A stretch of 6,919 bases of DNA from Mycoplasmatota bacterium (GCA_012510745.1 JAAZHK010000098.1:1-6919), one strand, 5' to 3'. Shown: positions 1 through 6,227, numbered from the stretch's first letter. The notes: a model not told the origin generated them from the letters alone. A program made the numbers and translations.

Positions 1-1
1 G

Positions 2-973
2 GTAGTAGTACCTGATGAAAGAATCGAAGTATTAAAAAATATGTACAATCCTAAAAGAACAATTTCAACAGGATTTGAATTTACTGATATAGCAGGATTG
101 GTAAAAGGAGCCTCTACAGGAGAGGGATTAGGGAATAAATTTTTATCTCATATTCGTGAAGTTGATGCTATTTGTCATGTTGTTCGTTGTTTTGATGATG
201 GATCAATTATACATGTCGAAGGAAAAACAAGCCCTATTAGGGATATTGAAATCATTAATTTAGAACTAATGCTAGCAGATTTAGAAATCATAAATAACCG
301 AATTGATAAAATGACAAAGAAAGTTCAAACAACCAAAGATAAAGAAGGAATTAAAGAATTAGAAGTACTAAGAAAATCAAAAGAAGCATTAGAAAGAAAT
401 ATCCCATTAAGACTTATAAATTATACAAACGAAGAAATAGAAGTACTAAAATCATATAAATTTTTAACACTTAAACCAATTATTTATTTAGCTAATATCA
501 ATGAAGAGAATATAAATAATAAAAACAATAATTACATTCAAATAGTTGAGGAATATGCAAAAAAAGAAGGATCTAAATTAATTAAAATATGCGCTAAGAT
601 AGAATCAGAACTTAGTGAATTAGAAGAAAATGATAAACAGGAAATGTTAAAAGCTTTAGGAATCAAAAGAAGTGGATTAGATCAATTAATTCAAACAACA
701 TATGACTTATTAAATTTAGCAACTTTTTTTACAGTAGGAACAGACGAGGTTAGAGCTTGGACTTTTAAAAAAGGAATGAATGCAAGAGATTGTTCTGGTA
801 TTATTCATAGTGATTTTGCCAGAGGATTTATTAGAGCTGAAGTAATTAGTTATAATGATTTAATAAATTATGGAAGTGAATTAAAAGTAAAAGAACAAGG
901 GAAAGCAAGGTTAGAGGGCAAAGATTATTTAATGCAAGATGGAGATATATGTCATTTTCGATTTAATGTTTAA
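2..973 (+). CDS. ychF: Redox-regulated ATPase YchF (Obg/TRAFAC family), 5'-truncated
   Basis: YchF is a cytoplasmic, ribosome-associated P-loop NTPase that prefers ATP over GTP and is linked to translation and stress response. The frame is open to the left edge, and the residues before the first ATG (position 41), beginning VVVPDERIEVLKN, match the family. The gene therefore starts outside the window; that ATG is internal. About 323 residues are visible. Compared with the usual 363 or so, about 40 are missing, including the GxPNVGKS P-loop. Visible marks are the G3 motif DIAGLVKGAS (visible residues 29-38), GEGLGNKFL, REVDAI-HVVRCF, the NxxE motif (NINE, visible residues 165-168) that replaces NKxD and underlies ATP preference, a helical insertion (about residues 80-135), and a C-terminal TGS domain (about 241-323) ending GDICHFRFNV. 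In B. subtilis the orthologue (yyaF) also precedes rpsF. No convincing terminator follows it. Confidence 0.97.
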   Translation, partial: VVVPDERIEVLKNMYNPKRTISTGFEFTDIAGLVKGASTGEGLGNKFLSHIREVDAICHVVRCFDDGSIIHVEGKTSPIRDIEIINLELMLADLEIINNRIDKMTKKVQTTKDKEGIKELEVLRKSKEALERNIPLRLINYTNEEIEVLKSYKFLTLKPIIYLANINEENINNKNNNYIQIVEEYAKKEGSKLIKICAKIESELSELEENDKQEMLKALGIKRSGLDQLIQTTYDLLNLATFFTVGTDEVRAWTFKKGMNARDCSGIIHSDFARGFIRAEVISYNDLINYGSELKVKEQGKARLEGKDYLMQDGDICHFRFNV

Positions 974-995
974 ATTAAATAATTCCTAATATAAT

Positions 996-1012
996 AGTAA
1001 AAGTAGTTTACT
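996..1012. repeat. Short inverted repeat overlapping the rpsF -35 region
   Basis: AGTAAA (996-1001) and TTTACT (1007-1012) are perfect inverted arms of 6 bp around a 5-nt spacer. The right arm coincides with the proposed -35 hexamer of the rpsF promoter. It could be an operator half-site pair, a weak RNA hairpin after ychF, or chance in AT-rich DNA. No T-tract follows (TTCAAAAAATT), so it is a poor terminator. Confidence 0.35.
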
Positions 1013-1035
1013 TTCAAAAAATTAAATGCTATAAT
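1007..1035 (+). promoter_or_regulatory. Sigma-A type promoter with extended -10 for rpsF-ssb-rpsR
   Basis: The -35 candidate is TTTACT (1007-1012, four of six matches to TTGACA). A 17-nt spacer separates it from a perfect TATAAT (1030-1035) preceded by TG at 1027-1028, giving the extended -10 form TGCTATAAT. Transcription would begin near 1041-1043, giving a 5' leader of about 59 nt. The position between ychF and rpsF suggests the S6 operon is transcribed from its own promoter, with possible readthrough from ychF. Confidence 0.75.
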
Positions 1036-1054
1036 CTATAACGAGTATTTAATA

Positions 1055-1095
1055 TTCCTTGCCAATTAAATTGGCCGAATGTCCAAGAGGAGGTG
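1055..1095 (+). promoter_or_regulatory. Probable S6:S18-binding autoregulatory leader of rpsF
   Basis: The leader can fold into two stacked helices. The inner hairpin pairs 1061-1066 with 1070-1075 (GCCAAT/ATTGGC, perfect palindromic arms, loop UAA). The outer helix pairs 1055-1060 (TTCCTT) with 1087-1092 (GAGGAG), which includes most of the Shine-Dalgarno AGGAGGTG (1088-1095). An asymmetric 3' bulge (1076-1086) lies between them, and the trinucleotide CCG (1075-1077) sits at its start. Known rpsF leaders that bind the S6:S18 complex have a hairpin with a 3' asymmetric bulge carrying CCG, mimicking the 16S rRNA site. The first and third genes of this operon encode exactly S6 and S18. Folding was by eye; autoregulation is inferred. 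Confidence 0.65.
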
Positions 1096-1100
1096 TAATA

Positions 1101-1391
1101 ATGACAAAATATGAAATCATGTTTATAGTAAACCCAAATTTAGAAACACAAGAAATTAAGGGTATTGCTGAGGATATGAAAAAAACATTAGAAGATAATC
1201 AAGCTTCTATTAAAGAAGAAAAAGAAATGGGTCAAAAGGAACTAGCATATACTATTAATAAACATAATACTGGCTACTACTTTCTTTATTTAATTGAATC
1301 TGAAAATAGTAATGCTATTAACGAATTCAACCGTTTAGCACTTATAAATGAAAATATTCTTCGTCATTTAATCATAAAAGTCGAAGATTAA
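1101..1391 (+). CDS. rpsF: 30S ribosomal protein S6
   Basis: S6 binds the central domain of 16S rRNA as a heterodimer with S18 on the small-subunit platform. The 96-residue product, starting MTKYEIMFIV, matches the short Bacillus-type S6 (about 95 aa) and lacks the acidic tail of the E. coli protein. Typical features are the first strand YEIMFIVNPNL, the central GQKELAYTINKHNTGYYFLYLI segment corresponding to family GKRxLAY-I-xxxxGxY, and a final LRHLIIKVE strand. The start at 1101 is chosen because AGGAGGTG (1088-1095) lies 5 nt upstream. A longer in-frame reading from a TTG at 1059 would run through the structured leader and add residues unlike S6. It is the first gene of the operon, 13 nt before ssb. 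Confidence 0.97.
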   Translation: MTKYEIMFIVNPNLETQEIKGIAEDMKKTLEDNQASIKEEKEMGQKELAYTINKHNTGYYFLYLIESENSNAINEFNRLALINENILRHLIIKVED

Positions 1392-1404
1392 GAAAGAGGT
1401 AAAA

Positions 1405-1863
1405 ATGAATAAAGTATTTTTGATAGGAAGATTAACTAAAGATCCTGAATTAAGATATACAGGAAGCAACATTGCAGTCGCTACTTTTAGTATTGCTATT
1501 AATAGACCTTTTACTAATCAAGCTGGTGAAAAAGATGTAGACTATATAAATATTGTTGTTTGGAGAAAACAAGCCGAAAATGTTAAAAACTATTTAGCCC
1601 AAGGAAGCCAAGTTGCAATAGATGGTCGAATCCAAACTAGAAATTATGAAGATGAAACAGGTAAAAAAAGATATATAACAGAGGTTGTAGCAGATAGTGT
1701 TCAATTTTTAGGTTCTAAAAATAAAACAGAAAGCAACCCTTCATCTACAAAAGAACCAACGCCATATGATTTTGCAGAAGAAACTTCAATTAATGTTGAA
1801 AAAGATCCTTTTGCTGATTTTGGTAATAATATAGAAATAAGTGATGAAGAACTACCATTTTAA
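1405..1863 (+). CDS. ssb: Single-stranded DNA-binding protein
   Basis: SSB coats single-stranded DNA as a homotetramer during replication, recombination and repair, and recruits partners through its C-terminal tip. The product has 152 residues. An OB fold occupies about residues 1-105, opening MNKVFLIGRLTKDPELRYT, with NIVVWRKQAENV (W53 in the conserved position, a DNA-stacking site in the family) and the YxTEVVAD strand near residue 90. A low-complexity linker follows (about 106-140). The acidic tip ISDEELPF (145-152) matches the DDDLPF-type partner-docking motif, so the protein is intact. An AGAGGT site (1395-1400 region) precedes the ATG at 1405 by 4-5 nt. Placement between rpsF and rpsR is the classic Firmicute arrangement, tying SSB supply to ribosomal protein expression. 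Confidence 0.98.
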   Translation: MNKVFLIGRLTKDPELRYTGSNIAVATFSIAINRPFTNQAGEKDVDYINIVVWRKQAENVKNYLAQGSQVAIDGRIQTRNYEDETGKKRYITEVVADSVQFLGSKNKTESNPSSTKEPTPYDFAEETSINVEKDPFADFGNNIEISDEELPF

Positions 1864-1876
1864 ATAGGAGGAGAAC

Positions 1877-2095
1877 ATGGCAGAATTTTATAGAAAAAAG
1901 AAAAAAATATGTTATATGTGTTCAACCGGTAAAAATATTAATTATAAAGATGTAGAATCGTTAAAGAAATATATTAATGAAAAAGGTAAAATATTACCTC
2001 GAAGGGTTACCGGAGCATGCGCTAGACATCAAAGACATATTGCAGAACAAATTAAAAGAGCTCGCGCAATAGCGTTATTACCATATACAAAATAA
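1877..2095 (+). CDS. rpsR: 30S ribosomal protein S18, zinc-ribbon (C+) form
   Basis: S18 partners S6 on the 30S platform and binds 16S rRNA. The product has 72 residues with the family signatures NYKDVESLKKYI, GKILPRRVTG and a basic C-terminal helix ending RARAIALLPY. It carries C12-x2-C15 and C48-x2-H51, the pattern of the zinc-binding C+ form found in many Clostridia-like lineages, whereas B. subtilis S18 has lost these cysteines. The perfect AGGAGG (1866-1871) sits 5 nt before the ATG. It is the last gene of the rpsF operon and is followed at once by a terminator overlapping the stop codon. If the leader upstream of rpsF binds S6:S18, this protein is part of the feedback signal. Confidence 0.97.
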   Translation: MAEFYRKKKKICYMCSTGKNINYKDVESLKKYINEKGKILPRRVTGACARHQRHIAEQIKRARAIALLPYTK

Positions 2096-2124
2096 AAAAG
2101 ACTTAAGCTTAAAGTCTTTTTTTC
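2094..2124 (+). terminator. Rho-independent terminator of rpsF-ssb-rpsR
   Basis: The arms 2094-2104 (AAAAAAGACTT) and 2112-2122 (AAGTCTTTTTT) are perfect 11-bp complements around a 7-nt loop. The 3' arm forms part of a run of seven T (2117-2123). It begins inside the rpsR stop codon. The A-rich left arm would also give a T-tract on the other strand, but no convergent gene is present. Confidence 0.9.
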
Positions 2125-2145
2125 TTATATACAATATGATATAAT
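2117..2145 (+). promoter_or_regulatory. Extended -10 promoter for the rplI operon
   Basis: A perfect TATAAT (2140-2145) is preceded by TG at 2137-2138, forming TGATATAAT. At a 17-nt spacing the -35 window (2117-2122) is only the T-run of the upstream terminator, so -35 contacts would be weak and the extended -10 probably carries recognition. Initiation is expected near 2151-2153, about 30 nt before rplI. The terminator directly upstream makes a separate promoter necessary. Confidence 0.65.
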
Positions 2146-2154
2146 TACTCCAAG

Positions 2155-2174
2155 TCCTAGTATAAAATTTAGGA
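2155..2174 (+). promoter_or_regulatory. Possible Shine-Dalgarno-sequestering hairpin before rplI
   Basis: TCCTA (2155-2159) is perfectly complementary to TAGGA (2170-2174), with a 10-nt loop. The right arm covers the 5' half of the rplI ribosome site AGGAGGT (2171-2177), which ends 3 nt before the ATG at 2181. The predicted transcript would start just before the left arm. Five base pairs make a weak hairpin, and anti-SD complements arise easily by chance, so the regulatory role is speculative. Confidence 0.35.
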
Positions 2175-2180
2175 GGTCAT

Positions 2181-2618
2181 ATGAAAGTAATATTTATAAA
2201 AGATTTAAAAGGGCAAGGCAAAAAGGATGATATAAAAGAAGTAAAAGATGGATTTGGACAAAATTTTTTAATTAAAAATAATTATGCCATTCCTTATAGT
2301 GAGCGTAATGTAAAAAAGTTAGCAGCAATTAAAGAAGAACAACAACAAGAAGAGCAAAACATAATAAAACAGGCAATTGAAAATAAAGAAAGATTAGAAA
2401 AAACAAATATATCTTTTACAGTTACTACAGGTAATGATAATAAAATGTTTGGTAGTATTACTTCTAAACAAATTGTTGAAGAATTAGCCAAAAAAGGTTA
2501 TCAATTAAATCGAAAACAAATTAAAGTGACTAACATAACATCTTTAGGTATTCATAGTGTTATTATTGAATTATATAAAGATATTAAAGCTATAATAAAA
2601 ATCGAGATAAAGAAGTAA
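2181..2618 (+). CDS. rplI: 50S ribosomal protein L9
   Basis: L9 binds 23S rRNA near the base of the L1 stalk and extends outward from the 50S subunit. It supports reading-frame fidelity. The product has 145 residues, close to the usual 148-150. The N-terminal rRNA-binding domain (about 1-47) reads MKVIFIKDLKGQGKKDDIKE and then VKDGFGQNFLIKNNYAIP, with the conserved glycines. The long connecting helix (about 42-75) is rich in K, E and Q. The C-terminal domain (about 76-145) contains KMFGSITSKQI and a final run of strands including GIHSVIIELY. AGGAGGT lies just before the ATG. It is first in the operon with dnaB, as in Bacillus rplI-dnaC; the gdpP phosphodiesterase gene often found upstream of rplI is not here. 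Confidence 0.97.
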   Translation: MKVIFIKDLKGQGKKDDIKEVKDGFGQNFLIKNNYAIPYSERNVKKLAAIKEEQQQEEQNIIKQAIENKERLEKTNISFTVTTGNDNKMFGSITSKQIVEELAKKGYQLNRKQIKVTNITSLGIHSVIIELYKDIKAIIKIEIKK

Positions 2619-2631
2619 AGAAGGTGAAAAA

Positions 2632-3984
2632 ATGGTTAAAGTATTACCAAATAATATTGAAGCAGAACAATCAGTTATAGGTTCTATGTTTTTATCTCCA
2701 TATGCCTTACAAAAAGCTTGTGAAGATTTAACAGAAGAGTCATTTTATTCTTTATCTCACCAGAAAATATTTGCAGCTATAAGAGAATTAGTAGAGGAGA
2801 AAGTTCCACTTGATTTTACAACTGTAACGGCTAAAATGCAAAAAAATAAAACGTTAGATCAATCAGGAGGAATAGAATATTTAACAAATCTATTAGAGTC
2901 TGTTCCAACTGCTGCTAATATTGAATATTATATCAAAATAGTTGAAGATAATAAATTATTAAGAGATTTAATAGAAACATCTACTGAGATTATTACTATG
3001 GGTTACAATCCTAAGGGAACAGTTAATGAAACTTTAGACGAAGCTGAAAGAAAAGTGCTAAGTATAGTTAAAAATAGACGTTCCACTGAATTTAGAACTG
3101 TTCAAGATGTTTTATTTAAAGCCCAGGCTAATTTGGAAAAATTAGCTGAAAAAAAGGGGGATATAACAGGATTGCCAAGTGGATGGCGTGACTTAGATAA
3201 AATAACTAGTGGTTTTCATGAAAACGAATTAATAATTATTGCTGCTCGTCCTGCTATGGGTAAAACAGCATTTGCTTTAAATATAGCTACTAATATTGCT
3301 ATAAATACTGATAAAACAGTAGCTTTATTTAATCTTGAGATGGGTTCTGAACAATTAGCTATGCGCATGCTAAGTTCTTTGGGTCAAATAGAAGGTCAGA
3401 AATTAAGAACGGGTAATTTGTTAAATAATGATTGGAAAAGAGTAAACGAGGCAATAAGCCAACTAGCTGATGCCAAGTTATATATGGATGACACTCCGGG
3501 TATAACTATTGGCGAAATTAGAGCAAAGTGTCGTCGCTTAGCAAGTAGTGAGAATGGTTTAGGAATAGTTATAATTGATTATTTACAATTAATTTCTAGT
3601 AGTGGAAAATATGGTTCTAATCGTCAACAAGAGGTAGCTGATATATCACGATCTCTTAAAACAATGGCTATGGAATTAAAAGTTCCCGTTATAGCTTTAG
3701 CTCAATTGTCTAGAGCGGTAGAGGGGCGAGAAAACAAACGTCCAAATCTAAGTGATTTAAGAGAGTCCGGTTCAATAGAACAGGATGCTGATATAGTGTC
3801 TTTCCTTTATCGTGATGATTATTATAATAAAGAAGCTGATAATGAAAATCATACTAGCGAAAGTGAATTAATTATAGCTAAACATCGTAATGGTCCAACA
3901 GCAACTATTCAATTGCTATTTAAAAGAGATACTAGTACTTTTTTAAATTATCATAAAGAATCTAAAGGTGGTTATAATGACTAA
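2632..3984 (+). CDS. dnaB: Replicative DNA helicase DnaB (DnaC in Bacillus)
   Basis: The hexameric helicase unwinds duplex DNA at the fork with ATP hydrolysis, moving 5'-3' and recruiting primase. The product has 450 residues, normal for the family. The N-terminal helical domain (about 1-105) starts LPNNIEAEQSVIGSM. A linker follows (about 106-170), then the RecA-like motor (about 175-450). Walker A is ARPAMGKT (205-212, K211), with the following helix intact and no intein. Walker B is IVIIDYLQL (D316). The H4 region is ALAQLSRAVEGR (355-366), followed by RPNLSDLRESGSIEQDADIV (370-389), and the C-terminal region carries AKHRNGPT. The ATG at 2632 follows AAGGTG (2621-2626) and lies 13 nt after the rplI stop. 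The stop overlaps the start of the next gene. The helicase loader and primase are not in the window. Confidence 0.98.
   Translation: MVKVLPNNIEAEQSVIGSMFLSPYALQKACEDLTEESFYSLSHQKIFAAIRELVEEKVPLDFTTVTAKMQKNKTLDQSGGIEYLTNLLESVPTAANIEYYIKIVEDNKLLRDLIETSTEIITMGYNPKGTVNETLDEAERKVLSIVKNRRSTEFRTVQDVLFKAQANLEKLAEKKGDITGLPSGWRDLDKITSGFHENELIIIAARPAMGKTAFALNIATNIAINTDKTVALFNLEMGSEQLAMRMLSSLGQIEGQKLRTGNLLNNDWKRVNEAISQLADAKLYMDDTPGITIGEIRAKCRRLASSENGLGIVIIDYLQLISSSGKYGSNRQQEVADISRSLKTMAMELKVPVIALAQLSRAVEGRENKRPNLSDLRESGSIEQDADIVSFLYRDDYYNKEADNENHTSESELIIAKHRNGPTATIQLLFKRDTSTFLNYHKESKGGYND
3964..3971 (+). promoter_or_regulatory. Ribosome binding site fixing the M23 peptidase start
   Basis: AAAGGTGG lies inside the last codons of dnaB, 5 nt before the ATG at 3977. 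The alternative in-frame GTG at 3968 overlaps this site and so cannot be served by it. This supports the ATG at 3977 as the start. Confidence 0.7.
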
Positions 3985-5461
3985 AAAAACCATTTTTATG
4001 ATTATTTTATCTTTTTTGCTTAGTTGTTTTTTGACATTTTCGAATTTTAAAGAAACAAAGGATATTCCTAAAGAAGTATATAGAGTATATTTAAATGGTA
4101 ACTCTATCGGCTTGATTAAATCAAAATCTCAATTAGAGAAATATATTGATAATGAACAAGATAGAATAAAGGAACAATATGATGTTAATAAAGTATATGT
4201 TCCTAAAAATTTGAATATCCAAAAAGAAATAACATACAATGAAAGCATTTCTTCAATTAGTGACATATATGAAAAAATAAAGGATACAGAACCGTTTACT
4301 ATTAATGGATATAAAATAACAATTTCGGCCGTAGATAAAGATCAAGATGATAAAATTATAAACGTGTTAAATAAAAAGATATTTGAAGACTCTGTTCAAA
4401 ATACAGTAAAAGCTTTTATTGAAGAAGAAAATTATGAAAAGTTTGCTAATAATACACAAGAAGAAATTAAAGATGTTGGAACCATAATTGAAAATATATA
4501 TATTGAAAATAATATAACTATTAAAGAAGATAGAATAGCAGTTAACGATAAAATTTACTTAAGTGTTGATGAATTAAGTCAATATTTATTATTTGGTGAA
4601 AATACTAATAAGAGTTTTTATACTGTAAAACCAGGAGATAATTTATTGGAAATAGCTTTTAACAATAAAATGGCAGTAGAAGAATTGTTAGTTGCCAACA
4701 CTAATTTAAAAAGCGCAAATGCCTTATTATATCCGGGACAACAAATTACAGTAGGAATGCTATCAACAGCTTTTAATATAGTAGAAGAAATTCACGTTGA
4801 AGAATATCAAGACATAGAATTCAAAACAGAAATTGAATATGATACTAGTGTTTATATGGGATATTCCACTGTTAAACAAGCAGGTTCAAACGGTTTAAAT
4901 AAAATTACAAAGAAAATTCAAAAAATTAATGGCAATATTAATAGTGCTATTATTACAGAAAATATTGAAATTACACCAGCTGTAAATAGAATTGTTGTAA
5001 AAGGAAGTACTTCTAATATAAAATTAGGAGATACAGGCTACTGGGCATGGCCTACCGATCCGTCATATATTATTTCTGATTATTATGACTGGCGAGATGG
5101 GCGATTCCATAGTGCTATTGATATTTGTTGTACTGGTTATGGTTCTCCAATATATGCTGCTAATAACGGAACAGTAATAATTGCTGAAACTAGTCCTTCT
5201 AAATCAACTTTTGGCAAATATATAGTAATAGATCATAATAATGGCTATTATACGTTATATTCTCACTTAGTAGGCCTTAATGTAAAAATTGGTTCAGTTG
5301 TTACAATAGGTCAAAGGATAGGTTCGATGGGTAATACTGGTTATGTTATTCCCGCACCAACAAAGGATGATCCCACAGCTGGTACCCATTTGCACTTTGA
5401 AATAAGGAGAGGGTTAACATATGAAACATCTAGTTCTTTAAACCCGTTAGATTTTTATTAA
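3977..5461 (+). CDS. Exported LysM-G5-M23 peptidoglycan endopeptidase
   Basis: This is a probable zinc endopeptidase that cuts peptidoglycan cross-bridges or stem peptides outside the cell. Using the ATG at 3977 it has 494 residues. The N-terminus is MTKK followed by one hydrophobic segment (about 5-22), a signal peptide or membrane anchor. Residues 30-210 resemble the extracellular N-terminal region of Firmicute M23 proteins and have no catalytic motif I recognise. A LysM repeat spans about 213-261 (YTVKPGDNLLEIA to LYPGQQITVG). A G5-like domain spans about 268-345. The M23 domain (about 355-494) has all expected residues: HSAID (H378, D382), YSH (H430) and HLHFE (H471, H473). By family knowledge H378, D382 and H473 bind zinc, while H430 and H471 assist catalysis, so the enzyme should be active. 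It overlaps dnaB by 8 nt, implying translational coupling. A cysteine pair (DICC) beside D382 is uncommon in exported Firmicute proteins. Confidence 0.92.
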   Translation: MTKKTIFMIILSFLLSCFLTFSNFKETKDIPKEVYRVYLNGNSIGLIKSKSQLEKYIDNEQDRIKEQYDVNKVYVPKNLNIQKEITYNESISSISDIYEKIKDTEPFTINGYKITISAVDKDQDDKIINVLNKKIFEDSVQNTVKAFIEEENYEKFANNTQEEIKDVGTIIENIYIENNITIKEDRIAVNDKIYLSVDELSQYLLFGENTNKSFYTVKPGDNLLEIAFNNKMAVEELLVANTNLKSANALLYPGQQITVGMLSTAFNIVEEIHVEEYQDIEFKTEIEYDTSVYMGYSTVKQAGSNGLNKITKKIQKINGNINSAIITENIEITPAVNRIVVKGSTSNIKLGDTGYWAWPTDPSYIISDYYDWRDGRFHSAIDICCTGYGSPIYAANNGTVIIAETSPSKSTFGKYIVIDHNNGYYTLYSHLVGLNVKIGSVVTIGQRIGSMGNTGYVIPAPTKDDPTAGTHLHFEIRRGLTYETSSSLNPLDFY

Positions 5462-5462
5462 A

Positions 5463-6227
5463 GTGAAAATAGATATATTAGCTAGTGGTTCTAAAGCTAA
5501 TTGTACTTTATTAAGACAAAATGATAATATTATTCTTATAGACGCTGGATTAAATTATCGTCATTTAAAAAATATTCTTGATAATAAAGAACTAAACATT
5601 AATAATATAAAAGGAATTTTAATAACTCATTGTCATCACGATCATATATTGGGATTATCTGGTTTATTAAAGAGAATTAATACGAAAGTATATGTACCTT
5701 TAAATATGGTTAAAGAAATAAATAAATATGTTGCTAAAGATAATATAGAAATTGTAAAAGAGGAATTCAAACTAGCGAATTTTAACATTAAATTATTATA
5801 TACTTCTCACGATGTTGAATGTTCAGTAGGTTATATTATTAGTTACCTTAATAAAGAAATGGTTTATATAACAGATACTGGCTATATAAATAAAAAAATA
5901 TTAGCTGAATTAGATAATAAAGATATTTACATAGTAGAAAGTAATCATGATGAAGAAATACTTATTAAAGGTTCTTACCCCTTAATTTTAAAACAGAGAA
6001 TTATTAGCGATATTGGTCATTTATCTAATAATATGATTGCTAAATATATGCAAAAAAAGGTAGGTTCTAAAACTAAATATGTTATTTTAACTCATCTAAG
6101 TGAAAAAAACAATACGGAAGAATTAGCGTATAATACTATGAAAAAAAGTTTGGATAAAGTTAAATTTAATAGTGAAAATATAATCATAGCTAAACAAAAT
6201 GAACCGTTAGAAACAATCGAAGTATAA
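5463..6227 (+). CDS. walJ: WalJ/YycJ-type metallo-beta-lactamase-fold hydrolase
   Basis: This belongs to the metallo-beta-lactamase-fold family of YycJ/WalJ. Family members act on nucleic acid (5'-3' exonuclease activity is reported), and WalJ is genetically tied to coordination of cell division with replication. The 254-residue length is near the family norm (about 260). The start MKIDILASGSKANC has the family ASGSxxN opening. Metal-site motifs are HCHHDH (56-61, an HxHxDH motif), SHD (H116), TDTGY (D138), ESNHD (H162), GHLSN (H186) and the C-terminal THLSE (H211). GHLSN and THLSE point to the YycJ branch, not the RNase Z or glyoxalase branches. The start is GTG at 5463, one base after the previous stop, with no visible Shine-Dalgarno, so translation probably depends on coupling. 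No walRKHI genes or htrA-like protease gene are adjacent. Confidence 0.88.
   Translation: MKIDILASGSKANCTLLRQNDNIILIDAGLNYRHLKNILDNKELNINNIKGILITHCHHDHILGLSGLLKRINTKVYVPLNMVKEINKYVAKDNIEIVKEEFKLANFNIKLLYTSHDVECSVGYIISYLNKEMVYITDTGYINKKILAELDNKDIYIVESNHDEEILIKGSYPLILKQRIISDIGHLSNNMIAKYMQKKVGSKTKYVILTHLSEKNNTEELAYNTMKKSLDKVKFNSENIIIAKQNEPLETIEV

Noticed and set aside
41..973. ychF as a complete gene starting at ATG 41
   Set aside because: The frame is open to the window edge, and the residues upstream of 41 match YchF. The ATP-binding P-loop would be missing, so the gene is cut by the window, not shortened.
996..1022. Terminator after ychF
   Set aside because: The 6-bp AT-only stem is followed by TTCAAAAAATT with no T-tract. 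It is kept only as an inverted repeat.
1059..1100. In-frame upstream extension of rpsF from a TTG
   Set aside because: The added residues do not belong to S6, and the extension runs through the structured leader and the Shine-Dalgarno that serves the ATG at 1101.
974..1100. tRNA, small RNA or hidden gene in the longest gap between genes
   Set aside because: No cloverleaf or other open frame with a ribosome site was seen. The promoter and rpsF leader account for most of it. No gap in the window exceeds 127 nt.
2294..2491. Minus-strand open frame of 65 codons inside rplI
   Set aside because: It is an antisense shadow of L9. It has no ribosome site, the composition is a by-product of the Lys/Glu-rich helix on the other strand, and it resembles no family I know.
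3235..3285. Intein in DnaB
   Set aside because: Walker A and the following residues are continuous (ARPAMGKTAFALN) and the protein has normal length, so there is no insertion.
3968..3976. GTG start for the M23 gene
   Set aside because: This GTG is part of the ribosome site for the ATG at 3977, and no purine-rich site sits at a usable distance before it.
4007..4036. Lipoprotein signal (LLSC) in the M23 protein
   Set aside because: A lipobox-like LLSC is present at about residues 13-16, but the hydrophobic segment continues past the cysteine (FLTF), which fits a membrane anchor or ordinary signal peptide better. It remains possible.
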